Assembly (NCBI GenBank): GCA_044237845.1
Contig: JBIIEL010000009.1
Location: 1-62,828 of the forward strand
Source: QFOX01 sp044237845
Lineage (GTDB): Bacteria > Pseudomonadota > Alphaproteobacteria > Rickettsiales > UBA3002
DNA length: 62,828 nucleotides
Direction of reading: 5' to 3'
The stretch's first letter is position 1. Each line of letters starts with the position of its first letter. The notes beneath the pieces were generated by a model that worked only from the letters and a program-made list of their open reading frames with translations, did no database searches and was not told the DNA's origin. This document shows positions 24,673 to 33,155 of the stretch, in pieces. The position numbers and the translations under genes were made by a program.

Positions 24673-25971
24673 CTAACTTGCTGGCCGTGCTATTGTCATA
24701 GCCGTTGCAATAAAATTTAAGCGTTTTTGAAGTGTCTCCGCCGATGCGGGAATTGTCTCACCACGGTTCGAGGCATTGATCAAGAGGCGGTACAGATCGC
24801 TTGCTTCCGCATAATTGCCCTGACTGTCGAGCATAATGGCAAGATTATATTTATAGGTGAGATTGTCAGGGTTCAATTCGATCGCACGTAGCATTTTGGA
24901 GCGCGCTTCGGCAGTATACCCCAATTTGTTGAGGACCAACGCCTGCTGGGCTGGAATTGGGCTAAAATCTGGATTGCGCTGTTCCAAGCGAACCAGCTCC
25001 GCAAGTGCCTCTTGCGGCGATTCGTCACTCACTAGCGCTAGAAAATTATTTAGCCCATCTCGGTGGTTGGGGTTGTTCTTTAGCAACGTCGCATAATATC
25101 CACGAGCCTTATCAAGCTGCCCCTGACGATGATAAAGTGAAGCCAACCCAAACAGCGCATCCTGATTCTTCGGTTCCGTGCTTAGGATATTTTTATAGAC
25201 CTCTATCGCCTTTTCGCTATCACCTCCAGAAAGTTCGGTGAATGCCTTATTTAATTCATAGTTCGTATCAAGCCCTGGACGTCGAACGCTGATTTTAATG
25301 CCGCTGGCTTCATACGCATCCACTTTGTTTTTTATCTGCAAATCGGCAAGGTCCGGGGTCACACGGTTTACATTGAACTTGCCTCCCTTACCAGGACGCG
25401 CAGTATCAAGCTTTGAAGGGATATGGCTTAATATCGCCTTCGTATCACGCGAAAGGGGTGCTGTTGATGCAGCCGGAACAACTGATTCTGGCGACGCCAT
25501 TGTTGGCATAGCTGCTGTAGTAGCAACGACCGTTGGCAGTGGTGGTATAACCGGCTGCACAACTACTTCAGGCTGTGTCGCAATAACAGTGTGTGGCACG
25601 GGTGCTGTTGGGGCAATCAGCGGCGCAGGCGCGATAAAACCCGACTGCAAAGACTTCGCGTCAATTACAGGAAATGCTACTGTCGCAACCGGTTGTAGCG
25701 GGGGAAGCGCACCTGCCGGCTTGGTCGGCGAAGTTGACACTTCTAACGGCGGGAAAACGACTGGCTGAAAAGATGCACGGTTATGGTAGCGCCCGGATTC
25801 TATCAATGGCGCAATGCTTGGCAATTGACCACTTGCCTTCGCTGAGGCTGGTTCCGCACCTTCTGAGGGATTAAACGCCGCCTCGGCTGATGAATAAATC
25901 GCCGTAGTCGCGAGAAGAAACGCAAGAAGTACTGCGGTAGAACAACAACGCGGATGGGTGTCCTGATTCAT
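24673..25971 (-). CDS. TPR-repeat exported protein near pilT
   Basis: About 432 residues from the ATG at 25971, which begins a plausible signal peptide (residues 1-33, ending A-E-A-A-F); an ATG at 26058 is also in frame and would add 29 residues. A long Pro/Ala/Val-rich low-complexity region (residues about 35-180) is followed by three to four tetratricopeptide repeats (about 240-410) with Y-K-N-I-L-S-T-E-P-K-N-Q-D-A-L-F-G-L. It may be a pilus-assembly or scaffolding protein (PilF/PilW-like) by position before pilT and pilU; sequence alone does not prove this. Confidence 0.75.
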   Translation of the reverse strand: MNQDTHPRCCSTAVLLAFLLATTAIYSSAEAAFNPSEGAEPASAKASGQLPSIAPLIESGRYHNRASFQPVVFPPLEVSTSPTKPAGALPPLQPVATVAFPVIDAKSLQSGFIAPAPLIAPTAPVPHTVIATQPEVVVQPVIPPLPTVVATTAAMPTMASPESVVPAASTAPLSRDTKAILSHIPSKLDTARPGKGGKFNVNRVTPDLADLQIKNKVDAYEASGIKISVRRPGLDTNYELNKAFTELSGGDSEKAIEVYKNILSTEPKNQDALFGLASLYHRQGQLDKARGYYATLLKNNPNHRDGLNNFLALVSDESPQEALAELVRLEQRNPDFSPIPAQQALVLNKLGYTAEARSKMLRAIELNPDNLTYKYNLAIMLDSQGNYAEASDLYRLLINASNRGETIPASAETLQKRLNFIATAMTIARPAS

Positions 25972-26099
25972 CGGCAACAGTCTCACAACATCAGTCAAAG
26001 AATTTTCAAGTGGCAACCGTCTTTTTAAACTATATTTTGTGTCACGAGTAAACATCATTTACTAATTGTAGTGTATCAGCGGTGTTCGCCTGTGTATAA

Positions 26100-26120
26100 G
26101 CTCGCCAACCCAGAGCGAGC
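26100..26120. promoter_or_regulatory. GC-rich inverted repeat upstream of M23 promoter
   Basis: GCTCGC and GCGAGC form a perfect 6-bp inverted repeat with a nine-base spacer, roughly 45-65 bases upstream of the predicted start from the sigma-54 promoter. It is a possible activator site. Function is inferred from position. Confidence 0.4.
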
Positions 26121-26137
26121 CAAATCTTCACCCCTCT

Positions 26138-26154
26138 CTGGCACATCGATTGCT
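26138..26154 (+). promoter_or_regulatory. Sigma-54 promoter of the M23 peptidase gene
   Basis: CTGGCACATCGATTGCT matches the -24/-12 consensus TGGCAC-N5-TTGCW at every defined position, with exactly ten bases between GG and GC. Transcription should start near 26165, 58 bases before the ATG. Confidence 0.88.
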
Positions 26155-26173
26155 GTACTAAGCAGAGATATAC

Positions 26174-26187
26174 AGAAAATATTTTCT
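26174..26187. promoter_or_regulatory. 14-bp perfect palindrome in M23 leader
   Basis: AGAAAATATTTTCT is a perfect palindrome located 10-23 bases after the predicted transcription start. It could be a repressor site or a chance AT-rich palindrome. Confidence 0.35.
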
Positions 26188-26222
26188 AGGCCGAATGCAA
26201 TGAGAACGATAGAATGGGCATC

Positions 26223-27272
26223 ATGAAAAAATTTGTTGCTGCATCGCTACTCCTTCTACCGCTTATTGCAACAGCCGCAGAAGAGCCGATACGCGTGGCA
26301 GACAATGCCACCACACCACCACGTTTTTTCTCCCTCGATGCCGTGCGTAACGGACAGCATCCCCAGGCTAAACTACGTGATTCATGGAATGCAAAGTCTG
26401 CGCCCCCCCTACGTTCCGACGCCGCCGCGCTCGACAAAGGGTTCCTTCGTATTGATCGCAAAACGACAATGCCTACTGCTCCTCAACATTCGTTAATCGT
26501 ATATCCGACAGAGCCGCCCACAAATACCTCGGATACGCCACGCATCATTCGCGGTGGGGCTAAAGCTGAAACTTCACCTACCACCACCGCACAAACCCCA
26601 GAACCTGTTAGCAGCACTACCGTTTCTGCCGCGAATGCTGACCCCGTCCTTGCCTTGTTTAATGCAAACGATAGTGCTGCGCTGCCGACGTTCCGCGATG
26701 GGCTGAGTGGCCGCATTGGCACCACTCCATCTGCTGTTCCGTCCGCTGGGGGGCTCGTGCATCAATGGCCGATAGCACGCAACGTCGCCCAGAAAATCAC
26801 CTCCGGCTTTGGCTACCGCAACGACCCGATCGACAACAAAATGGAGTTCCATAACGGCATCGATATTTCTGCCGCGATGGGCACACCAGTGCTGGCTTCT
26901 GCCGATGGGCACGTGAGCGAAGTGACGGAAGACGGGCTTTTCGGCAAATCCGTTTCGGTGCAGCATCGCAACGGTAGCGTCAGCCAATATGGTCATTTAA
27001 GCGCACAAACCGTGAGCGTGGGGCAGCAAGTGAAAGCTGGGCAGATCATTGGCAAAGTGGGCGCAACAGGCCGTGTCACCGGCGCGCATTTACATTACTG
27101 CGTTACCCAAAACGGCATCAAACTCGACCCCATGAAACTGCTAGGGCAACCCGCCACCATCGATACTGCTGCTGCGAATACCACAACCACAAGCCATGTC
27201 TACCCCGGCAGCCCGATGGTGACACGCCCACGCGCGCCGTCGCGTTCAGAGAAATTGATTATTGTGCGGTAG
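26223..27272 (+). CDS. M23 (LytM) family murein endopeptidase
   Basis: A 349-residue exported protein. The start at 26223 begins a signal peptide (MKKFVAASLLLLPLIATAAE). A long linker precedes a C-terminal M23 domain with the zinc-ligand motifs F-H-N-G-I-D near residue 211, Y-G-H-L-S and G-A-H-L-H-Y near residue 290, so it should be an active Zn endopeptidase cutting peptidoglycan cross-bridges. There is no LysM domain. The sigma-54 promoter before it suggests flagellar or pilus assembly use. Convergent with an unknown gene eight bases away. Confidence 0.9.
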   Translation: MKKFVAASLLLLPLIATAAEEPIRVADNATTPPRFFSLDAVRNGQHPQAKLRDSWNAKSAPPLRSDAAALDKGFLRIDRKTTMPTAPQHSLIVYPTEPPTNTSDTPRIIRGGAKAETSPTTTAQTPEPVSSTTVSAANADPVLALFNANDSAALPTFRDGLSGRIGTTPSAVPSAGGLVHQWPIARNVAQKITSGFGYRNDPIDNKMEFHNGIDISAAMGTPVLASADGHVSEVTEDGLFGKSVSVQHRNGSVSQYGHLSAQTVSVGQQVKAGQIIGKVGATGRVTGAHLHYCVTQNGIKLDPMKLLGQPATIDTAAANTTTTSHVYPGSPMVTRPRAPSRSEKLIIVR

Positions 27273-27280
27273 AAAAAGCG

Positions 27281-27814
27281 CTACTTCGAGCCCTGGCCTT
27301 GGCCAATGCTGTGCAGCATCAGCGCGATGCTGGCGTGATGCGCGTTCAGCTCCTCGATATCCTGCTTCTGCATGATACGGTCGAGCGAGAGGGTCATGAA
27401 CTCAACGAAATTCGCGATCACCTGCTCGAGCTGACGCTTGATTTTCTTGACGATCATCTGCGCAGCGTTTTTCACTTCGCGCGTGCGGGCGTGAAACTCC
27501 GCAATCGCCATATAGACCTTACGCAGGCTGGCCTCGACTTTAGACTTCGAGGTCGCACGGCTCGCCGAACCTTCGCAGAGATTTACATATTCTTCCGTCA
27601 GCACGTCGGCGGATTCACCGATGGTTTCGATCAGCGGGGCGAGCAGTTCCATTTGCTCCTCCGGCTTCGCGGCGAGCTCGACGGAGGCCATCAGCTCCTC
27701 GTTGAGCGCATAGAGCTCCGTGATGTCGTAATATTTCTGTTCCCAGACATTCATCTGTTTCACTGCTGCGCTCGCCATACCCTGCCCCTGATACTCTGTT
27801 ATTTTTGTGGTCAT
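27281..27814 (-). CDS. Helical protein of unknown function
   Basis: A 177-residue protein predicted almost wholly helical, with repeated charged segments (E-E-Q-M-E-L-L-A-P-L-I-E, R-K-V-Y-M-A-I-A-E-F-H-A-R-T-R-E-V-K) and no signal peptide. I do not recognise a family. It follows the 194-residue gene after three bases, so both are one unit, possibly under the Pho-box-like site upstream. Two in-frame ATGs near the start make the exact N-terminus uncertain. Confidence 0.7.
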   Translation of the reverse strand: MTTKITEYQGQGMASAAVKQMNVWEQKYYDITELYALNEELMASVELAAKPEEQMELLAPLIETIGESADVLTEEYVNLCEGSASRATSKSKVEASLRKVYMAIAEFHARTREVKNAAQMIVKKIKRQLEQVIANFVEFMTLSLDRIMQKQDIEELNAHHASIALMLHSIGQGQGSK

Positions 27815-27817
27815 AAA

Positions 27818-28402
27818 TTACATCCCCCGATATCCGCCCTGCGATTGCGCTGCTTGCAATGCTGACAGATGATCCGACTGATTACTATTCAAACGTGCGT
27901 AAGCGGCGTTGGGGTCTTCCCCACGGCTCTGCGCCACTTGCGTTACAAAACGCCCCGGCCCCGGCTGCGCCATGCCGCCACCAATGCTGCCGATGCCAGC
28001 AGTGTAAGAACGCAGAGATTGAGGGTTGAAGCCAACGGCACCGCCGAGAACTTTTACGGTTTTTTCGGTCATTGCACGGGCATGCGAGCCAACAGTACGG
28101 TCAGTTGTCGCGGCTGAACCTATATTTGCCCAATAAACAGGACTGAGTGCTCCACCAAATGATACGGCAGCATTTACCGCCGTGCTAACAGTCCCCGTAG
28201 CAAGTGCCGTAGCTGCACTACCCACCTTACCACGGAGCAGCCAACCACCAGCATCAATAACGGTACCTATTTTACCAAAAAACAGTACCAAACCAGTATT
28301 AACAAAAGGAATCGGCACATAACTCATATAGCCCGACATGCGCGAGAACCAGTTCCCGCCTGTCTTCGTGTAGCCGTCTTTAAAATTGCCTAATAGTGCC
28401 AT
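27818..28402 (-). CDS. Gly/Ala-rich hydrophobic protein, unknown
   Basis: A 194-residue protein with hydrophobic stretches (about residues 28-46 and 60-95) and a Gln/Ser/Gly-rich C-terminus ending S-Q-G-G-Y-R-G-M. No signal peptide or recognised domain is seen; it may be membrane-associated. It is the first gene of a two-gene unit with the helical protein that follows. A near-consensus Pho box stands 66 bases upstream of its ATG. Confidence 0.65.
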   Translation of the reverse strand: MALLGNFKDGYTKTGGNWFSRMSGYMSYVPIPFVNTGLVLFFGKIGTVIDAGGWLLRGKVGSAATALATGTVSTAVNAAVSFGGALSPVYWANIGSAATTDRTVGSHARAMTEKTVKVLGGAVGFNPQSLRSYTAGIGSIGGGMAQPGPGRFVTQVAQSRGEDPNAAYARLNSNQSDHLSALQAAQSQGGYRGM

Positions 28403-28467
28403 AGTCTTTTTTCGGGGTTTAACCCTATCTCCTACCTTCTACTATAGCATTCTCTAACGGCAGTAGG

Positions 28468-28485
28468 ATGACAGTTTTATGACAA
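28468..28485 (-). promoter_or_regulatory. Pho-box-like element
   Basis: On the minus strand TTGTCATAAAACTGTCAT matches the two-heptamer PhoB site (CTGTCAT-N4-CTGTCAT) at 13 of the 14 heptamer bases; only the first is changed. A TATAGT hexamer lies 21 bases downstream (28446-28441), longer than the usual 10-11 bases, so the promoter geometry is not canonical. Confidence 0.65.
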
Positions 28486-28527
28486 TTGCAGTAGTGCGGT
28501 CTATAAAATACAATAGGTTAGGTTTTT

Positions 28528-28618
28528 TGTCATCCCCGCGTAGGCGGGGATCCAGCTCTAAGAAGAATTTTGTGCCGCAGACGCGGCGCGCTAGATGCCC
28601 GCCTTCGCGGGCATGACA
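28528..28618. repeat. Palindromic intergenic repeat downstream of gpsA
   Basis: A 91-base composite bounded by TGTCAT and ATGACA. It contains two hairpins, CCCCGCGTAGGCGGGG and GCCCGCCTTCGCGGGC, in inverted orientation. Such GC-rich palindromes with a TGTCAT edge are widespread REP-like intergenic repeats in proteobacteria. It lies between the stop of gpsA and the promoter region of the divergently placed unknown genes and may end transcripts. Confidence 0.7.
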
Positions 28619-28627
28619 GGAAGCCCC

Positions 28628-29614
28628 CTAAAGCTCTGTCCCCATCGGGCGCTCGAGCAGTTTTTCGATCGCGATATCGACTTCCATCGTACCGCTTAAA
28701 ATTGCATGCACGGCACTCGCAATCGGCATCGCGACACCGAGCTTGCGCGCGAGTTGGGTGACGGATTCTGCCGTCGCCACGCCTTCGGTGAGGCCTGCGC
28801 TGCGCCCCGCCCCATTGCGTCCGATCGACATGCCGAGCGCATAGTTGCGCGAGGTGGGGCTGCTGCAGGTGAGCATCATGTCCCCGAGGCCGGAAAGCCC
28901 CATCAGCGTTTCTTCGTTACCGCCTTTGGCTTTGGCGAGGCGCATCACCTCAACAAGGCCACGCGTGATGAGCGCGGCGCGCGCGTTTTCGCCAAGGCCA
29001 CGGCCTTCCACAATGCCGGTTGCGATGGCGAGCACATTTTTCACCGCACCGCCGATTTGCGTGCCGATGATGTCGTCGTTCACATAGATGCGGAAATATT
29101 TTCCGCCGAGCGCAAACGTAATCTGTTCCGCCAAGTGCGGCTGGCGAATGGCGAGCGTGGTTGCGGTGGGCAGCCCCGCCGCCGCCTCGCGCGCGAAGTT
29201 GGGGCCAGAGAGAATGCCGCACGGGTTATGCGGCAGAATGGAGCCGATCACCTCGCTCATCAGCATCAGCGAGCCGCGCTCGATGCCTTTGGTCGCCAGC
29301 ACGATCGGCACATGCGCGGGCACGGCGTCCGACAGCGAGATCGCCACCGTGCGCAACGACTGCGCGGGAATGGTGACAATCAGCACGTCGCACCCGCTGA
29401 TGAAGCCGACATCGTCGGTAATCACGATCGACGGGTCGATAAACTGCCCCGGCAGATATTGTGCGTTCTCGCGGCGGTCGCGCACGGCGTCGATCACCTG
29501 CGCGTTGCGGCTCCACAGCGTGGCGCGGCTGCCCGCACGGTTGGCGAGAATGGCGAGCGCGGTGCCCCACGCCCCTGCCCCTATCACGCCGACATGCGAT
29601 TCGCCGTTGCTCAT
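28628..29614 (-). CDS. gpsA: Glycerol-3-phosphate dehydrogenase [NAD(P)+]
   Basis: A 328-residue GpsA that makes sn-glycerol 3-phosphate from dihydroxyacetone phosphate for phospholipid synthesis. It has the dinucleotide motif G-V-I-G-A-G-A-W-G-T-A-L-A near the N-terminus, the N-x-L-A-I-A-T-G segment with the catalytic Lys (G-G-A-V-K-N-V-L-A), and G-L-S-G-L-G-D-M-M-L-T. Length is normal. plsY, the acyltransferase using its product, is at 52.8 kb. Palindromic repeats flank the gene on both sides. Confidence 0.97.
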   Translation of the reverse strand: MSNGESHVGVIGAGAWGTALAILANRAGSRATLWSRNAQVIDAVRDRRENAQYLPGQFIDPSIVITDDVGFISGCDVLIVTIPAQSLRTVAISLSDAVPAHVPIVLATKGIERGSLMLMSEVIGSILPHNPCGILSGPNFAREAAAGLPTATTLAIRQPHLAEQITFALGGKYFRIYVNDDIIGTQIGGAVKNVLAIATGIVEGRGLGENARAALITRGLVEVMRLAKAKGGNEETLMGLSGLGDMMLTCSSPTSRNYALGMSIGRNGAGRSAGLTEGVATAESVTQLARKLGVAMPIASAVHAILSGTMEVDIAIEKLLERPMGTEL

Positions 29615-29630
29615 GCTGCCTTCTTTCTTT

Positions 29631-29736
29631 TGTCATTCCTGCGAAAGCAGGAATCTACTACGGAAAAAGTGGATTCCCGATGAAACTTTGCAGCCAAACG
29701 CAAAGGCGTTTGGGCAAAGCTAGCTCGGGAATGACA
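29631..29736. repeat. Palindromic intergenic repeat upstream of gpsA
   Basis: A 106-base element bounded by TGTCATTCC and GGAATGACA. It includes the hairpin TTCCTGCGAAAGCAGGAA near its left edge and a second stem from CCAAACGC/GCGTTTGG extended by CTTTGC/GCAAAG. It shares its termini with the repeat on the other side of gpsA. It lies between ileS and gpsA; a GpsA leader transcript would carry it. Confidence 0.7.
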
Positions 29737-29747
29737 AAGGAAAAACA

Positions 29748-32700
29748 TCATGCTGCCCTCGAAATGCCGATGATGAATTCCGCGCCGTCGAGCTCCTGCT
29801 TCATTTGCTGGGTCGAATTCGCGCTGCCCTCCGCCCACGAAACGGCGAGCGTTTGCGCGGCGATGAAATCTCCATGGGTGGCGAGTGCGGCTTTGAACTC
29901 GCTCGGCACATCAAGGCCGAGGGTAATGCGATCCGCCACATGCAGCCCGGCGTCTTTGCGCGCTTGCTGAATCATCCGCACCAAGTCCCGCGCGCGCCCT
30001 TCGGCCTCGAGTTCTGGGGTGATGGTGAGGTCGAGGATGACGAGCGCGTCGTTGGTGGAGAGCGGTGCCGCTGAGTCTTTGTATTGAGGTTTTGGTTCAA
30101 GAAGAATCGTATATTCTGTTGGCAACAACTTCTCGCCTGCAATTTCAACACTGCCGTCAGCAAGTCGCGTCCATTCTCCCTTTTTAGAAGCAGGCAAAAT
30201 CTGTTTCATTTTTTCTGGCAGGCGTTTGCCAAGAACTTGGGAGTTGATTTGAAGTTTTCTGGTAGCCACATCATCAAACTTTTCTGTTCCAAGACAAATC
30301 TTTTTAACGTTGACCTCATCCTGAATGATTGCATAAAGCGCGCCTGTAATGGTGTGAGGCTCGTCTTGCGTAAACCGAGCAATTTGGTTGCCCGCAATAG
30401 TAAGAGAATCAAGCGGCTGACGATTACGAATATTCTGTTTATTCCGAATAGCCGAGGCTGTATTACAAACGTCACGCGCCCAATCCATATCTATTACTAA
30501 ATTGCTTTCATCATCAATCGCACTCACATCCGGGAAGTCCTGCAAATGCACGCTGGTTTCGCCGCCGTTGAGGCCACGATAAACAGCTTCAGTGGCAAAT
30601 GGCAGCAGCGGCGCAGTGGCGAGGCAGAGCAGGTTGAGCACAGTGTAGAGCGTGTCATAAGCGGCTTGCTTATCCGCGCTCATGTCCTCCGCCCAGAAAC
30701 GGCTGCGGCTGCGGCGGATATACCAGTTGTTCAGCACGTCGAAAAACTGCGTGCTGGCCTCCGTCGCGCCGGTGGTGTCATAGCCATCGAGGCTGGCCTC
30801 GATGCGCAGCACCGCCGCCTTCGCCTTCGCGAGGATATAGCGGTCGAGCATGTTCTCGGACGCGGTGATGTGCTTCGCCTTCACCCCGTCCGCATTCGCG
30901 TAGAGCGTGAAGAAGTTGAATGCGCTCCACAGCGGCTTGATGTTGAGGCGCACCACGTCGCGGATGAATTTTCCCTCCGGGTCGACGCCAATATCCATGC
31001 CGCGCATGACGGGGCTGGCCAGCATCATCCAGCGCAATGCATCCGCGCCGAAATTATCCATCACCTCTTTCGGGTCTTTATAATTTTTGAGGCGTTTGCT
31101 GTATTTTTGCCCCGTCTCCGCATCGAGCACCACGCCGTGGCAGATGCAGTTTTTAAACGGCGCTTTGTCGAACAAGGCGGTCGACTGCATAATCAGCGTG
31201 TTGAACCATCCGCGCGTCTGGCCGACATATTCGGTGATGAAATCGGCGGGGAAGTTTTTCTCGAACAGCTCTTTATTCTCGAACGGGTAATGCAGCTGCG
31301 CGAAGGGCATGGAGCCCGATTCGAACCAGCAGTCGAACACGTCTTCGACGCGGGTGTAGGTCTCGCCGTCCCGCGTGATGGTGATGTTGTCGATGAACGG
31401 GCGGTGGAGATCTTCGACCTTCTGGCCGCTGAGTTGCTCGATCTCCGCGATGGAACCGCAGACGATAATTTTGCCGCTCGGGCTGCGCCAGACCGGAATC
31501 GGCGTGCCCCAGAAACGGTTGCGCGAGATGCTCCAATCCGGCGCGGTGCGCAGCATATGATCCATCTGCCCGCCCTTCACATGCTCGGGAATCCAGTGGA
31601 TTTGCTGGTTGATTTCGGCAGCGCGGTCACGGAATTTCGTTACCTCCACATACCATGAAGGCAGCGCGCGATAGATCAGCGGCGTGTCGGTGCGCCAGCA
31701 ATGCGGGTAGCTGTGGCGGTATTGCTCCTGCTTCAGCAGCGCGCCGGAATCCTTCAGCTTGCGCAGCACCGCTTCGTTGCCGGTGTTTTTATGGTTGCTG
31801 GCTTCGTCCCAAATCACATGCAACCCGGCGAGGTCGCCCACTTCGGCGGTGTAGAAACCGCGCCCATCCACCGGCACCACCACGGGCACATCGTTCTTCG
31901 CCGCGAGGTTAAAATCGTCCTCACCAAAGCCCGGCGCGATATGCACCACGCCCGTGCCGTCGCCTTCGGTGACGAAGCTCGACCCATCCAGAATACGAAA
32001 CGCGTTTTTGGTATCGGCGAAATATGGGAAGAGCGGTTCGTAGCTGAGGCCGATGAGGTCGGCGCCCGTTAATTGAGCTACTGGGAAATCCCGCTCTATC
32101 TCCAACAAGTAGCCCCAAGTACCACAGTTTATAATCTGCGAGGTAAGTTTTTCCTCTTCAAGGTACTGGCTATATAAAGCTTCAGTAAGAATTTTTTTAT
32201 CAATAATGAGCCGTTCTTTGAGCAACTCATCAACGTCGTAAGGTTTATTGGGGTTAGGTGAGATTACCTTAGAATCAGGAATTGGGTTGCCGAGTTGATT
32301 ATTAGCCAATAGCTTCAAGAAAACACTCGAAGACATGATAGCAACAGAGTTCCCTGCTTTGTAGGCTATGTAACTTAACTCATTCCCAACCGCCAACGCG
32401 AGATTCGCAGGAAGTGTCCACGGCGTGGTTGTCCATGCGATGATGTAGTAGTTCTCCGCATCCGGCGCGCCTGCGGGTTTTTCTTTCAGCTTAAACTTCA
32501 CATACGCCGCTTTATCATCCCGATCACGATAGGAATTATCCAGCTTGGTTTCGAAGTTCGAGAGTGGCGTTTCGGCTGCCCAGCTATAGGGCATCACGCG
32601 CATGGATTCGTAGACGAGGCCTTTGTCGTAGAGCTGTTTGAACGCCCAGAGCACGGACTCCATAAACGGCGTGTCCATGGTTTTGTAGTCGCCCGCGAAA

Positions 32701-33155
32701 TCCACCCAGCGCCCCTGGCGGTTGACGTAATATTCCCACTCGCTCGCATATTTCATCACGCTGGTGCGGCAATGCGCGTTGAATTTGTCGATGCCGAATT
32801 GCTGGATCGCCGCGCGCCCGCTGATGTTCAGCTCCTTCTCCGCGCCCATTTCCGCCGGAAGCCCGTGGCAATCCCACCCGAAGCGGCGCTCCACCCGCTT
32901 GCCCTTCATGGTGTGATAGCGCGCGATGGCGTCTTTCACATAGCCGGTGAGCAGGTGGCCATAATGCGGCAAACCGTTGGCAAAGGGCGGGCCATCGTAG
33001 AACACGTAGGCATTATTCTCACCCGCTTTCACCGCTGGCCGCGCATCCACCGAGCGCTGGAACGCGTTCGACTGTTGCCAGAAGGCCAGAATCTCCTGCT
33101 CCAGCGCGGGGAAATTGGGGTTCGCTTCGATATCGGGGTAATGCTTGGTGGTCAT
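29748..33155 (-). CDS. ileS: Isoleucyl-tRNA synthetase (long, eukaryote-like subtype)
   Basis: A 1135-residue class I synthetase. The HIGH-type motif is P-H-Y-G-H (His64-His67) and the KMSKS-type motif near residue 685 reads K-Y-S-K-R. Length and the E-x-x-Y-F-A-D segment fit the long IleRS subtype 2 found in several alphaproteobacteria and eukaryotes, which is linked with natural mupirocin resistance; assignment to that subtype is inferred. Two internal patches (residues about 252-358, editing domain, and about 885-1028) are much more AT-rich than the rest. Confidence 0.95.
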   Translation of the reverse strand: MTTKHYPDIEANPNFPALEQEILAFWQQSNAFQRSVDARPAVKAGENNAYVFYDGPPFANGLPHYGHLLTGYVKDAIARYHTMKGKRVERRFGWDCHGLPAEMGAEKELNISGRAAIQQFGIDKFNAHCRTSVMKYASEWEYYVNRQGRWVDFAGDYKTMDTPFMESVLWAFKQLYDKGLVYESMRVMPYSWAAETPLSNFETKLDNSYRDRDDKAAYVKFKLKEKPAGAPDAENYYIIAWTTTPWTLPANLALAVGNELSYIAYKAGNSVAIMSSSVFLKLLANNQLGNPIPDSKVISPNPNKPYDVDELLKERLIIDKKILTEALYSQYLEEEKLTSQIINCGTWGYLLEIERDFPVAQLTGADLIGLSYEPLFPYFADTKNAFRILDGSSFVTEGDGTGVVHIAPGFGEDDFNLAAKNDVPVVVPVDGRGFYTAEVGDLAGLHVIWDEASNHKNTGNEAVLRKLKDSGALLKQEQYRHSYPHCWRTDTPLIYRALPSWYVEVTKFRDRAAEINQQIHWIPEHVKGGQMDHMLRTAPDWSISRNRFWGTPIPVWRSPSGKIIVCGSIAEIEQLSGQKVEDLHRPFIDNITITRDGETYTRVEDVFDCWFESGSMPFAQLHYPFENKELFEKNFPADFITEYVGQTRGWFNTLIMQSTALFDKAPFKNCICHGVVLDAETGQKYSKRLKNYKDPKEVMDNFGADALRWMMLASPVMRGMDIGVDPEGKFIRDVVRLNIKPLWSAFNFFTLYANADGVKAKHITASENMLDRYILAKAKAAVLRIEASLDGYDTTGATEASTQFFDVLNNWYIRRSRSRFWAEDMSADKQAAYDTLYTVLNLLCLATAPLLPFATEAVYRGLNGGETSVHLQDFPDVSAIDDESNLVIDMDWARDVCNTASAIRNKQNIRNRQPLDSLTIAGNQIARFTQDEPHTITGALYAIIQDEVNVKKICLGTEKFDDVATRKLQINSQVLGKRLPEKMKQILPASKKGEWTRLADGSVEIAGEKLLPTEYTILLEPKPQYKDSAAPLSTNDALVILDLTITPELEAEGRARDLVRMIQQARKDAGLHVADRITLGLDVPSEFKAALATHGDFIAAQTLAVSWAEGSANSTQQMKQELDGAEFIIGISRAA

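Noticed and set aside
30546..31658. 370-codon open frame on the plus strand within ileS
   Set aside because: It is antisense to a gene with clear synthetase motifs, and its composition is typical of a frame shadow.
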